A stretch of DNA of 64,000 nucleotides from Trachelipus rathkii. Taxonomy: Eukaryota; Arthropoda; Malacostraca; Isopoda; Trachelipodidae. The DNA lies in contig JABUQX010002232.1 of the NCBI GenBank assembly GCA_015478945.1, positions 78,879 to 142,878 of the forward strand, written 5' to 3'. The notes beneath the pieces were generated by a model. That model worked only from the letters and a program-made list of their open reading frames with translations, did no database searches and was not told the origin of the DNA. Below are positions 1 through 10,385 of this stretch, in pieces (positions within the stretch are counted from its first letter, which is position 1; the number at the start of each line of letters is the position of its first letter). The position numbers were made by a program, and so were the translations under genes.

Positions 1-424
1 CAAAGTCACCATTAATTTTTCGAACGTTTGGCTGAAATTTCTTGTGAAAGCGGGATCGATATAGCAAAGTCTATTTCCCCCGTAAAATTTTCGTTTTTCT
101 ACTAAATAGTTATCGAAATTAAATTCTAGTCCCCTTTTCAAGTTACGCGCGATAATGAAAAGTTCATCAATTTCGCAAGGATCGATAAAATCCAAACCGA
201 AAAATACGACGAGCTTTTCGAGATTCGGAGAGACATCGCAAACGTCGCTCGAAATATTACTAAAATCGATCTTCAATTCCACCAAATTTTTAAAAACGGG
301 TAGACGATGACGATCATCGCTACTACGTATTGGGAAATTCGATTTTCGGTGGGTGTTTTTTCTGAATTCTAGGTCAGTCAGATTCGGAAAGGCTTCGACG
401 AATTTTTTATTCAGTGTCCCACAT
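1..424 (-). CDS. Continuation of the F-box/LRR-like gene in a shifted frame, cut by the window edge
   Basis: On the minus strand, the frame one base away from the 580-residue reading frame stays open from about position 438 to the window edge. It encodes leucine-rich-repeat-like peptide containing FPNLTDLEFR, NLVELKIDFSN and SPNLEKLVVFF. These match the C-terminal third of the 768-residue paralogue at 42556-44862 (FPNLKHFEIRG, TPNLEKLKLYL) in order and spacing. The stretch is therefore the broken-off C-terminal part of the gene starting at 2167, not a separate gene. The true C-terminus lies outside the window. Confidence 0.65.
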
Positions 425-2167
425 TTAGTTTTTGAATCTCTGTATTTGGTCGTAATGCAGTTTCAAAACGCTAACATTCGGAAATCGGAATGGAGAAAGG
501 GTGTCGACGCTTTCGTTTCTTCGAAGGATAGCGTTGAATTGACAAACGTTTCGTAAATTCAATTCGAGGGAACTGTCGATCTTTTTAATATTCCTCTGTA
601 ATCGGTTTCTAAAAATTTTTGTATCCCAAGACTCGATTATTTTCTTTTCAATTTCCCTCCGCCACGGTTTGCTACCGTGTAATTGACACGTATGCCAAAC
701 CCCACGGGCCGGGCGAGTCCATCGTTGAAAGAGCATCATAACCGCGCAAATCCCTCTGCACGCGAGACAGAACGGTATTTTTATTAGGCCTCTCTCGCTA
801 CCTTTAGAAATAAGTCCCCAAAAATTATCTTTTATCACTCTTACGGACTCGACAAAATTTCTTTGATCTTTATCGTATCCTAGCGGTTCGCGTTTTTCTC
901 CTTCTTCCCCCTTTTTCACCCCCGCGGCGGCGCGATCTTCGAGTAGCGGCGGCGGTGGACCTTCCCGGATTTCCCATTCGATTATTCTTCTATTTTCGAT
1001 TTCAACCGCTAAGACTAAATTAGTTAATTTTTTTGGGAAAGAACAATTATCGCATTCGCGTAATGAGTCTACCATAGAGTAAACGTAATTTGGAAATATT
1101 TCTTCTTCCGCCGAGAAACTGAAAATCAATTCTAACGTTTTCACCCCTGTTTTTACGGCTAACAGTCTTACGCGATCGCTGTTAATGACAGTAGATGGGT
1201 GATTATGGTTTAAACGCACACCGATTTTTTGCAAGTTAAACAATGACGAGATTTCCATAATTTCCTCGATATTGTTAATATCCACGATTAGCGTAGTCAA
1301 TTCCTTTAATGGAGGAATACGAAGTTTACGCAACTTACTCGAAAAATCAATTTCGACGATCTTTTTTTTCAATTTTAAAGATTTCATATTGGATTCGCTA
1401 ATCAATGCCTCGTTCGTTGCCTTGCTTAAAATAACGGGGACGAGATGTCGCGTCCTAAACATTTCTTTAAAATCCTGTACTAACACCCTTTTGGAACATC
1501 TGCAAATTAGTTTTAGCGAGACTAGATTCGGAAACAAGGTCGAAATATTTTTCATTATTTCGAGAAAGTCGTCGTGGGTGAGAAGGTTAGCGCCCGTATT
1601 AACGATTTCTAGCTCCTCGATACCGAATAAAGGGTTTTCTTCCATTAATAATAAATCGGTGGTTAACTTCATGAAGGTTTCGTACCGATCCAAAGAAAAT
1701 TTAAAAGATTTCAAGCTTTCGTACGCGGTAGTCATCTTTCTAATAACTTCGGCGGCGGTTTTAACAGCCACGGGGTCACCCTCGGCCGAACAGTCCTCCG
1801 CCACCGCTGCTTGGGCCGCTGATGCTGATGCTGATGCTGATGCTGATGCTGATGCTCTTACCATATGCTCGGTCAACGTCAGGGCTATTGATTCAGTCGC
1901 GTTGTTCTGATTTTTCGTTGCATTATCGAGAAAGTCTAGAAATCTCGCCGAGGTTTTTTGATCGTTTTCCGAATCTAAAAGGGAAAATAGCAGGTTGAAG
2001 TTTAATTCCTTCGGCCCGTGTTGTTCGATAAAACAATTCATAATCACATCGCAGCTCAGCGCGACTATTTTCGAATCCGAAGCATTGTTGTACGCATCTT
2101 GGAAGGATAATGTATCGAGCATGACTTTCACAGCTAAACCTTGCAGATTTTTCATTTTTTTTTCCAT
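425..2167 (-). CDS. F-box/LRR-like protein, paralogue of the 42.6-kb gene, interrupted by a frameshift
   Basis: 580 residues are readable before the stop at 425. Residues 8-45 resemble an F-box (LQGLAVKVMLDTLSFQDAY), followed by irregular leucine-rich segments such as LFPNLVSLKLICRC. A Ser-Ala dipeptide run lies at residues 105-117 and an acidic/basic insertion near 405-425. Collinear similarity to the 768-residue protein runs along the whole length, for example TGVKTLELIFSFS against TGIETLVEIVLNFS, and IIESW...FRNRL against IIQSW...FKNHL. F-box proteins normally bind Skp1 and present targets to SCF ubiquitin ligases; that role here is inferred from the fold resemblance only. Homology continues in another frame beyond the stop, so a one-base indel near the short A run at 430-436 is likely, either a real lesion or a sequencing error. 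No intron is seen. I saw no convincing minus-strand TATA box close to the start. Confidence 0.7.
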   Translation of the reverse strand: MEKKMKNLQGLAVKVMLDTLSFQDAYNNASDSKIVALSCDVIMNCFIEQHGPKELNFNLLFSLLDSENDQKTSARFLDFLDNATKNQNNATESIALTLTEHMVRASASASASASASAAQAAVAEDCSAEGDPVAVKTAAEVIRKMTTAYESLKSFKFSLDRYETFMKLTTDLLLMEENPLFGIEELEIVNTGANLLTHDDFLEIMKNISTLFPNLVSLKLICRCSKRVLVQDFKEMFRTRHLVPVILSKATNEALISESNMKSLKLKKKIVEIDFSSKLRKLRIPPLKELTTLIVDINNIEEIMEISSLFNLQKIGVRLNHNHPSTVINSDRVRLLAVKTGVKTLELIFSFSAEEEIFPNYVYSMVDSLRECDNCSFPKKLTNLVLAVEIENRRIIEWEIREGPPPPLLEDRAAAGVKKGEEGEKREPLGYDKDQRNFVESVRVIKDNFWGLISKGSERGLIKIPFCLACRGICAVMMLFQRWTRPARGVWHTCQLHGSKPWRREIEKKIIESWDTKIFRNRLQRNIKKIDSSLELNLRNVCQFNAILRRNESVDTLSPFRFPNVSVLKLHYDQIQRFKN

Positions 2168-2479
2168 TTCGAATTATTCGACGACGAAGATGTCGGTCGA
2201 CTTTGGGTATAAAGAAGAAAGATTGAGGTGTGTGCCGCTCGCCGCAGTATTATCTTCAGAGAAAAAAACCCTTTCAGGGTAGGATAAAAAATTCTAAGGT
2301 TCTGTTCAAGTAGCGTTATTGTTTACGTAGAAAAGATGTTGAGCGAAGCGACGCCACTTAATGAAAAAATATATAACAGTTCAAAACTCTTTTATAGGTA
2401 GCAAATAAAAAATAATTTGATTAAATTTTTTTACTTATTTATTATTTAATTTAGAAGAATTAAAAGATATATTTTTTCT
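2168..2479. other. Intergenic AT-rich stretch, no gene seen
   Basis: This region separates the F-box/LRR-like gene from the first palindromic repeats. It is AT-rich with homopolymer runs. A TATAAA-like string at 2208-2213 points along the plus strand, away from the neighbouring gene. I see no coding potential. Confidence 0.4.
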
Positions 2480-5400
2480 TATTTATGAAACCTATGTTAA
2501 AGGGAATTATTATTTTTTGTTAATTTAGTCTCCTCTAAATTCCCGTTTTTCTTTAATTATAAAATATTTTAAGATGTAACTTTCTAAATTTCTTAAAAAA
2601 TCTCGGCGGTTTCGAAAAAATAAAAAATGGAGAAAAAATAATAGTTTGGTATCTTAGGTTAAAAAAGCTTAAAGATTTCCGTTTACTCGCATTCTTTTAA
2701 ACACTTACTTATCGAAATAATTTATTACTCTAGCCAGCTATATGATATATATGATATACGTTTATACAACAATTTTATTTATAGAAATAATTAAATAATC
2801 ATTCCTAAATATATTATGAGAAAAGTCGATTCCTTATGTGGCGTTTCATCGAGTCTCGGGAAGAGATACTAGTAAGATATTTTGTTTTCGAAATACGTTC
2901 AAAAGTATTAATACTCAGTATTCCTTCATATAGTATCATTTCAATGGGCTTTATATTCCAATGTGACGTAACCTCGATGGCTAAGTTCCCGATCGTATAA
3001 TTTTTTTTTTTTGGAATTTTTTTTTCATCGAGACTTCACAAAAATTTTTTCAAGGTTTCGGGAACTTCGACATCGAGGTTACGACACATAGAGAGATCGA
3101 GTCCTTAGAAATGTTATTGTTTCAAGGGCGACTCGGCTATACTGCGTTGGAACGCATTCGGAAACCAAAATATCTAAATATTAGCACTTCGTCGAAACCC
3201 GACGAAACGTCTCTAACGGAATCGACTTCTCCTATAATATAGATAGGAATACGAATAAACAATTTTAAGATATAATCGTTTAAACGTATATAATATGGAT
3301 AGAAGCAACATTAAAATATTTTGATAAATAAGTGTTTAAACTTTTATATAACTAGTTAGTTTTGTTAAAGGGAATTATTATTACTACTTTTTTAATTTAC
3401 TCTCCTCTAAAGTCCCGTTTTCCTTTAATTAGAATATTTTTTAGGGGGTAACCTTTTAAATTTTTTGAAATGTCTCGGCGGTTTCGGATTAAATAAAAAA
3501 TGGGGAAAAAAATGAGTTAGTTTGGTATCTTGGGTTAAAAAAGCATAAAAATTTTCCGTTTAATCGTATTCCTTTAAACACTTACTTATCGAAGTAATTT
3601 ATTACTCTAGCAAACTATATGATATACGTTTACACGACAAGTATTTATAGAAAAAAATCAAAATTATTCCTAAATATATTATGAGAGAAGTCGATACCTT
3701 AAGTGGCGTTTCATCGGATCTTGGGAAAAGATACTGGTAAGATATTCTAGTTTCGAAATACGTTCAAACGTATTAGAACTCATTATTCATTCATATAGTA
3801 TCGTTTCAACGGGAACGTTCTACCTATGTAACGTAACCTCGATGTCTAAGTTCCCGATCGCATAATTTATTTTGGGAAAAAATTTTTTTTTTCAAGAATT
3901 CACAAAATAAATTTAAGGTTTCGGGAACTTAGACTTCGAGGTTACGACACATATTGAGATCGAGACCTTAGAAATGTTACTGTTTCAAGAGCTACTCGGC
4001 TATTCTACCTTTGAAGGTATTCGAAAACCAAAATATCTAACTATCAGCTCTTCCTCGATACTCGATGAAACGTCCTTAGCGGCGGCATTGACTTCTAATC
4101 TAATATATATAGAGAATAGGATTAAATAATTTTTAACATATAATCGTTTAAACGTATATAACATGGAAAGAAGCAACATTAAAATATTTTGATAAATAAG
4201 TGTTTAAACTTTTATAAAATTAATTAGTTTTGTTAAAGGTAAGAGTTCGTTTGGTATCTTATGTTAAAAGAGCATAAAAGTTTCCGTTTAATAGCATTCC
4301 TTTAAACACTTACTTATCGAAAGAATTTATTACTCAAGCCAGCTATATGATATACGTTTACACGACAATTATTTATAGAAATAATTCAAAATTATTCCTA
4401 AATGTATTATGAAAGAAGTCGATTTCCTTAAGTGACGTTTCATCGGATCCCGAGAAGGGATACTAGTAAGATATCTCGGTTTCGAAATACGTTCAAACGT
4501 ATTAAAACACATTCTACCTTCATATAGTATCATTTCAACGTGCTCGGTCTCCCTATGTGACGTAACCTCAATGTCTAAGTTCCCGATCGCAAAATATTTT
4601 TTTTGAAAAATTTTTTTTCATCTAAACTTCACAAAATTTTTTTAAGGTTTCGGGAATTTAGACATCGAGGTTACGACACATAGGAAGATCGAGACCTTAG
4701 AAATGTTACTGTTTCAAGAGCTACTCGGCTATACTACCTTTGAACGTATTCGGAAACCAAAATATCTAACTAACAGCTCTTCCTCGATACTCGATGAAAC
4801 GTCCTTAGCGGCGGCATGGATAGAAGCAACATTAAAATATTTTGATAAATAAGTGTTTAAACTTTTTTAAAATTAATTAGTTTCATTAAAGGAAAGATTT
4901 TGTTTGGTATCCTATGTTAAAAGAGCATAAAAGTTTCCGTTTAATAGCATTCCTTTAAACACTTACTTATCGAAATAATTTATTACTCTAGCCAGATATA
5001 TGATATACGTTTACACGACAATCATTTATAGAAATACATTCTAAAATTAATTCCTAAATTATATGAGAGAAGTTCGATTCTTAGGTGGCGTTTCATCGGA
5101 TTCGGAAACAGATACTGAGTCACGGCACATTTGGTTTTGCAATACACGTTCAAAGTTTAAAACTCATTATTCTCATATGTCAATTACAACGGCTCGATCT
5201 CCCTATGTGACGTAACCTCGAGTCTAAGTTCCCGATCGCATAATTTTTTTTGAAAATTTTTTTTTTCAAAATTTAATTTTTTTTTAAGGTTTTATAAATT
5301 TAGACATCGAGGTTACGACACATATTGAGATCGAGCCTTAGAAATGGTTACTGCGTTTCAGAGCTCACTCCGCTTCTCACCTTTGAACGTATTCGAACCA

Positions 5401-6980
5401 AAATATTTACCTATCAGCTTTCCCGATACTGCGATGAACACGTAATAACTGGCGGCATTGACTTCTCCTATAATATAGATAGGTGATAGGATTAAATAAT
5501 TTTTAACATATAATCGTTTAAACGTATATAACATGGATAGAAGCAACATTAAAATATTTTGATAAATAAGTGTTTAAACTTTTATAAAATTAATTAGTTT
5601 TGTTAAAGGTAAGAGTTCGTTTGGTATCTTAGGTTAAAAAATAATAAAAGTTTACGTTAAATAGCATTCCTTTAAACGATTACATATCGAAATAATTTAT
5701 TACTCTAGCCAGCTATATGATATACGTTTACACGACAATTATTTATAGAAATAATTCAAAATTATTCCTTAATATATTATGAGAGAAGTTGATTCCTAGG
5801 TGGCGTTTCATCGGATCTCGGGAAGGGATACTAGTAGGATATTTTGTTTTCGAAATACGTTCAAACGTATAAAAACCCATTATTCCTTCATACAGTATCG
5901 TTTCAACGTGCTCGATCTCCCTATGTGACGTAACCTCGATGTCTAAGTTCCCGATCGCGTAATAATCTATTTTTTTTGAAAATTTTTTTTTCATAGAGAC
6001 TTCTCCAAAAATTTAAGGTTTCGGGAAATTAGACATCGAGGTTACGACACATAGGGAGATCGAGACCTTAGAAATGTTACTGTTTCAAGAGCTACAAGGC
6101 TATACTACATTTGAACGTATTCGGAAACCAAAATATCTAACTATCAGCTCTTCCTCGATACTCGATGAAACGTCCCTAACGGCGGCATCGACTTCTCCTC
6201 TAAAATAAATGGGGGGGGGGGTAGAATTAAATAATTTTTAACATATAATCGTGTAAACGTATATAACATGGATAGAAGCAACATTAAAGATTTTGATGAA
6301 TAAGTGTTTAAACTTTTATTAAATTATTTAGTTTTGTTAAAGATAAGAGTTCGTTTGGTATCTTATGTTAAAAAAAGCATTAAGGTTTCCGTTTAATAAC
6401 ATTCCTTTAAACAATTACTTATCGAAATAATTTATTACTCTAGCCAGCTATATGATATACGTTTACACGACAATTATTTATAGAAATAATTCAAAATTAT
6501 TCCTTAATATATTATGAGAGAAGTCGATTCCATAAGTGGCGTTTCATCGGATCTCTGGAAGGGATATTAGTAAAATATTTTGGTTTTCAAACGTATTAAA
6601 ACCCATTATTCCTTCATAAAGTATCATTTCAACGTGCTCGATCTCCCTATGTGACGTAACCTCGATGTGTAATTTCCCGATCGCATAATTTTTTTTTTTT
6701 TTTTTAAATATTTCATCGAGACTTCACAAAAAGATTTAAGGTTTCGAGAACTTTGACATCGAGGTTACGACACATAGGGAGATCGAGCACGTTGAAATGA
6801 TACTATATGAAGGAATAATGGATTTTAATACGTTTGAACGTATTTCGAAACCAAAATATCTAACTATCAGCTCTTTCTCGATACTCGATGAAACGTCTCT
6901 AAAGACATCGACTTCCCCTATAATATAGACAGGGATAGGATTAAATAATTTTAGCAATATAATCGGTTAAACGTATATAA
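2480..6980. repeat. Palindromic repeat cluster A (six homologous-region-like units)
   Basis: Six tandem units of about 650-855 bp have centres near 3025, 3880, 4615, 5262, 5985 and 6712. Each unit is a long inverted repeat. The left arm carries the reverse complement of GGGAACTTAGACATCGAGG, then a short T/A-rich loop, then the direct copy on the right. The inner 45-50 bp of the arms match almost perfectly. Outer arms extend the match, with divergence, through CGTTTGAACG and GATGAAACG to beyond 200 bp. Spacers carry GTTTAAACGTATAT and AAGTGTTTAAAC motifs that are also mirrored. Baculoviruses and nimaviruses carry palindromic homologous regions that act as origins or enhancers; the same role here is inferred. 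Short reading frames inside are by-products of the symmetry. Confidence 0.85.
6211..6221. repeat. Homopolymer of 11 G
   Basis: A run of exactly eleven G lies inside the spacer of a palindromic unit, in very AT-rich surroundings. Two other 11-nt G/C runs occur at 9531-9541 and 30724-30734. Confidence 0.9.
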
Positions 6981-7267
6981 CACTTTTTTTGTGATCCGAT
7001 GACAGTTGGAAGCACTTTTTTTTGTAACCCGATGACGGTTAGAAGCACTCTGTTTTAAGACCCGAGACGAGACGGAAGCACTCTATTTCGTGACCCGAAG
7101 CCAGTCGAAAGCACTCTTTTTTTGTGACCCGAAGCCAGTTGGAAGCACGTTTTTTGCAACCTGATGACACTTGGGACCACTTTCTTTGTGACCCGATGAC
7201 AGGCGTAAGCACCCTTTTTGGGACCCGATGCCAGTTGGAAGCAATTTTTTGGGACCCGATGCTAGTT
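6981..7267. repeat. 33-bp minisatellite, about nine copies
   Basis: About nine diverged copies of a roughly 33-bp monomer with core GTGACCCGATGACAGTTGG followed by AAGCAC and a T run. The array directly follows palindromic cluster A. Reverse-complement copies of the same monomer appear, one or two at a time, in cluster C near 26265-26310, 27388-27445 and 28345-28400. The element is thus shared between clusters in opposite orientation. Confidence 0.85.
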
Positions 7268-7572
7268 TTTTAAACCATCACGAATGTGCATTTGTCGTAA
7301 CTTCGATGTCTAAGTTCATATTCTCTTCAAAAAATTTTGAAAAAGTCTCGATGACTTTTTGAAAATATAAAAAAAATATTTATCCGTTCAGGAATCGGCT
7401 GAGTGTCTTTCTCTTTATTCTCTGATGAGCATCTTTAATCATTTTCTCCATAAGATTTATCTTTTCTATCAAAATAATTTCTTAGCTCCGTTACGATTTC
7501 GAATTAATCTTTCGATTAATGTTTAGGGTGTATTAAAAGTAAAAATGTTAAAATGAGTTATAAATTTTAATG
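7268..7572. other. Intergenic stretch with a half palindromic arm
   Basis: A single left-type arm (CGTAACTTCGATGTCTAAG, near 7298-7316) occurs without its right partner. The rest is AT-rich with no coding signal. Confidence 0.5.
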
Positions 7573-7578
7573 TTTATT
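7573..7578 (-). terminator. Poly(A) signal AATAAA for the RING gene
   Basis: AATAAA on the minus strand lies about 80 bp after the stop of the RING gene. The sequence around it (TTTATTTTGAAATAAAAATA) closely resembles the flank after the stop of the full IAP gene near 10256-10280, consistent with duplication of the gene together with its 3' flank. Confidence 0.5.
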
Positions 7579-7658
7579 TTGAAATAAAAATAATAATAAT
7601 AAAAAACAATTTAATAGAGATTATATTTATAAATAAGACATCAATAGCTACATTTTTT

Positions 7659-8294
7659 TCATGCAAAGATCGGTTTAATAACGCGCTTTATAGACTCCCT
7701 ACAGTAAGGACATAATTTGAGGATAGATGAGCACGAAGAGCATGTTACCATATGCATACAGGGTAAAAACGTAATTTCCGAATCTTTGTCCAAGCAAACT
7801 TTGCAAAGCATTTTTTCATAAACGTGGTTGGTTTGCGTTCCTTGAGATCGCGAGTTATTGGAAAGCGATGGTTTTACCTCTGATAATGACGACGACGACG
7901 AATCATTCTTCTTTTCGGAGATAGGCGTAACTACTTCGGTTAGCGATTCTACGAGATCATTGTTGGGTGTTGAGACATAATTTTCGACATCATTTTCGGT
8001 ATTGCTGCGGGCATTCGGTTCCTGTTGTGACGTTATTCGGTCGACACGGCTCTCGGTGATTTCTAGTTCGTTTTCATTAGTGCTGCTGATCGAAACAGAG
8101 GTATCATCAATAATTTCAAAATGAAATACTCCCGGATCATAATCCGCCACCCGGTTTCCAATTACTCGTTCGTAATACCTCACGGGTCCGTAAATTTCAC
8201 GATAATTGAAACCCCTTCCCTCTGCTACCCGTTCAGGCGTCCACCAATATATTTCGGGCCGGATTCTGTTAATAAATAAAGAATTTTTAAGCAT
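7659..8294 (-). CDS. IAP-like RING-finger protein with a degenerate BIR
   Basis: 211 residues. The C-terminus is a complete IAP-type RING with spacing C-x2-C-x11-C-x-H-x3-C-x2-C-x6-C-x2-C (CKVCLDKDSEITFLPC, then MHMVTC, CSSC, CPYC), so E3 ubiquitin ligase activity is plausible. Residues about 9-60 align with the second BIR of the 727-residue IAP at 10386-12569 (TPERVAEGRGFNYRE against TPEKLAEAGFYYRK). However, the zinc-binding Cys/His positions are replaced, with YGPVRYYERV standing where the IAP has HVRCFYCFLG, so it should not fold as a zinc BIR. The middle keeps part of the Ser/Thr-rich repeat of the larger protein (ESRVDRITSQQEPNARS). It is best read as a shrunken duplicate of the IAP gene that kept its RING. 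IAP RINGs act in the cytoplasm on caspase or signalling partners; the targets of this one are unknown. Confidence 0.8.
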   Translation of the reverse strand: MLKNSLFINRIRPEIYWWTPERVAEGRGFNYREIYGPVRYYERVIGNRVADYDPGVFHFEIIDDTSVSISSTNENELEITESRVDRITSQQEPNARSNTENDVENYVSTPNNDLVESLTEVVTPISEKKNDSSSSSLSEVKPSLSNNSRSQGTQTNHVYEKMLCKVCLDKDSEITFLPCMHMVTCSSCSSILKLCPYCRESIKRVIKPIFA

Positions 8295-8764
8295 CGCGTA
8301 TTATTTGATTCTGAGAACCGAATAACGAACAATTCCGAGACTCTTCGTCGATTATAAGAATTAATTAAAGATCGCCGTGCCGTCACTGTCGCTCGCAAAA
8401 CTCTCGCGATACGTTTTCGTCACTTCTTGCTGGTCGATGCGCTAGCGGCATTCGATTAAAAATCTCTCGAAAATCGACCTAAACTGACATAAGCTATGGT
8501 GAAATTAAATCTTTTTTTGTCGAACAAAATAGATAGTCTTTGCGAAACCTTAAATGTTCTCTTCTCGTCCAAATGAACTGCTAATCTGATAGTAGCGAAA
8601 TGCGTAAGCGAATCAAAATAAAATAATCATAAAAAATGCTCCTTTCCACAGTTATCGGAATTGCAATAAAAGACACGCGCCAATATTTGGTAGCAGGCAG
8701 ATACTACTCCTACCTCCTGTGGGTTTAAAAACAAGAGTGGTTAACTGTGGGTGTACGATGCGGG
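8295..8764. other. Presumed long 5' leader of the RING gene, no gene seen
   Basis: This 470-bp stretch lies between the likely promoter and the start codon of the minus-strand RING gene. A short minus-strand reading frame that starts upstream of the TATA box overlaps its far end, but nothing supports it as a protein. Confidence 0.3.
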
Positions 8765-8773
8765 TTTTATATA
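8765..8773 (-). promoter_or_regulatory. Probable TATA box upstream of the RING gene
   Basis: The minus strand reads TATATAAAACCCGCATCG here. The full IAP gene has ATATAAACCGCGCATCG about 105 bp before its start (12674-12680). The shared TATA and following GCATCG block suggest the duplicated gene kept its promoter. In this copy the box is about 470 bp from the start codon, implying a long leader, an insertion or an intron. Confidence 0.4.
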
Positions 8774-8969
8774 GATAATAATGAGAAGAATATAAATAAA
8801 TAAAATATCGTTTTTTGTTATTTTTTATGCTTTTCAATTTTACGATATTATCTATCTATTTCTTATTAATTTTAAACCTTCCTTTTTATCAGCCGATTTC
8901 GTGTCCATTTGTGCGGTGGGTTACATTGCCATAATTTTACACTATAATATCATCGGGCCGTTAGCCAGT

Positions 8970-9033
8970 GCGCGTGCGTCAGCACGCGCCCAAAGACAAG
9001 CCTTGCTCCGTTAGGAGCAAGCCAAAGGCTTGT
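8970..9033. other. Two adjacent GC-rich perfect hairpins
   Basis: Positions 8970-8989 form an 8-bp stem GCGCGTGC/GCACGCGC around a GTCA loop. Positions 8996-9033 form CTTGCTCC/GGAGCAAG around GTTA, closed by an outer ACAAGC/GCTTGT stem. The block stands out in an AT-rich intergenic region. It could be a structured RNA end, a terminator or a protein-binding site; the sequence does not decide between these. Confidence 0.6.
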
Positions 9034-9572
9034 TATTATTTAAATTATTACTGTATTAAAAACAATTTTCAAATGATTATTTCTATTATAAATAAAAAAA
9101 ATCAATATCTTAGTGTTTTTATTTAATGCATTCATTTACTTATCGAAATATTTTATTATTACTATATATTTTTACTTTAGTTAGACCTATTAAATAATTT
9201 ATTATAGAAAACGGAATTTTTAGGGGAGATTATATTATAATAAAAAATAATAATAATTCCGTATAAGGAACAAATTATTTACATATGTTTAAAACACTCG
9301 TCTTGCTGATTTAAATTTTCAAATAAAACAAAAGAAAACAAATTCATATTTAGATTTACGATCCTAATTTGTTTTCGTTTTCTCCGTTAAAAATAGTTGC
9401 GTAAATGGGTAATAAAAAAGTCGTAAGCAATGAAGGATTTATCTATTTTATTTTTATTTATTTTAACAAAGTCAAATTATAGAAATATAATATCAAAATA
9501 CTGTATTAAAGAATAATATTTTTCTCTAGTGGGGGGGGGGGACTATGCGAAACCTCTCGACAATTTTTTTCC
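9034..9572. other. AT-rich intergenic region with an 11-G run
   Basis: No coding signal. It contains an 11-nt G run at 9531-9541 and a minus-strand AATAAA at 9447-9452, about 120 bp past the stop of the coiled-coil gene, which probably serves as its poly(A) signal. Confidence 0.45.
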
Positions 9573-10097
9573 TCACGATAATTTATTAGCTTCCATTTTT
9601 TTTAGTTCTATTAAAAATTCGTTCAATTTCGATTTGCTCAAAATGATTTCTTTAAATTTCTTCACTTTATTCGCTAGTGTATCATTTTCTTCTTCTAGAG
9701 CTCGCTTCGATTTGTTCAACCTTTCCATTTTTTCTCGTCTTTCCATGAACGTTAAACGAACGTTTTTCATTAAATATTTATATCGTGGGAGGGGCGCGAC
9801 ATATTTTCGTTGTTCGCTACGATGATCGTAGACCCGATGCTTACTACTACCTCTGGAGTCGCTAAAGGTTGAGCGTAATAAAGACGGATGTATTACTGGC
9901 GAAATAGTCAAAATTTCGTTTTTAAGCTGATGTAGTGGGTACTCGAAATTAAAATTTACGATAGCGCCTAAAGGACGCGCGAACGCGCTAATCTGAGCCA
10001 CATTCAAACGTATAGGGTTCAAACTTTTATCTTGACCACTCCCAGGAATTCGGACGAGGGAAACCTCCGGTTTTTGAGTTTCGAATGACGGAGCCAT
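9573..10097 (-). CDS. Coiled-coil protein with a leucine-zipper-like C-terminus
   Basis: 174 residues, family not recognised. Residues 1-60 are neutral to basic. The C-terminal part, about 105-170, is highly charged and predicted helical, with a heptad series L127, L134, L141, F148 and a core KRALEEENDTLANKVKKFKE typical of a dimerising coiled coil. A basic stretch precedes it, including N112 and R120 with bZIP-like N-x7-R spacing. The leucine phase is not that of a classical bZIP, so DNA binding is only a possibility. A good TATA box lies about 100 bp upstream, and an AATAAA follows the stop. The gene sits between the two IAP-family genes on the same strand. Confidence 0.6.
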   Translation of the reverse strand: MAPSFETQKPEVSLVRIPGSGQDKSLNPIRLNVAQISAFARPLGAIVNFNFEYPLHQLKNEILTISPVIHPSLLRSTFSDSRGSSKHRVYDHRSEQRKYVAPLPRYKYLMKNVRLTFMERREKMERLNKSKRALEEENDTLANKVKKFKEIILSKSKLNEFLIELKKMEANKLS

Positions 10098-10196
10098 TTT
10101 TTATTTTTTGATTCAGTGAAGTGCTGATTATGAGCGAAGAATTTGTTAAAGAACTCCGTTTTTTCTCAAACTAATTTCTCGATGACTCGAAATCAC

Positions 10197-10207
10197 CTTT
10201 TTATATA
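10197..10207 (-). promoter_or_regulatory. TATA box of the coiled-coil gene
   Basis: The minus strand reads TATATAAAAAG about 100 bp upstream of the start at 10097. This is a strong match to a eukaryotic polymerase II TATA element. Confidence 0.55.
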
Positions 10208-10256
10208 ACTCGTAGGAAAAATAAAAAACGGTTAAAAATAATATTCAAATTTGATT

Positions 10257-10262
10257 TTTATT
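10257..10262 (-). terminator. Poly(A) signal AATAAA for the IAP gene
   Basis: AATAAA on the minus strand about 125 bp past the IAP stop codon. Its surroundings resemble the flank of the RING-only paralogue near 7573. Confidence 0.45.
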
Positions 10263-10385
10263 TTGGAAATAAAAATAATAACAAAAAAGTATATTTATAT
10301 ATATATATAATATACGATTTAATGAAGATTACGGTGTATTAAAATATAGACAATATTTACAAAAAAAAACTACAAGTTTTCACGA

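Noticed and set aside
1272..2282. Plus-strand frames of 212 and 95 codons
   Set aside because: They are the reverse shadow of the F-box/LRR-like gene and contain the reverse of its Ser-Ala run.
6736..6957. Minus-strand frame of 73 codons and similar frames in other palindromic units (5743-5994, 18960-19193, 34647-34904, 40909-41184)
   Set aside because: They recur because the repeat recurs, read across the hairpin, and differ from unit to unit by indels.
9573..10097. Classical bZIP transcription factor
   Set aside because: The N-x7-R spacing is present but the leucines are out of phase with the canonical zipper and the basic region is weak; only a coiled coil is supported.
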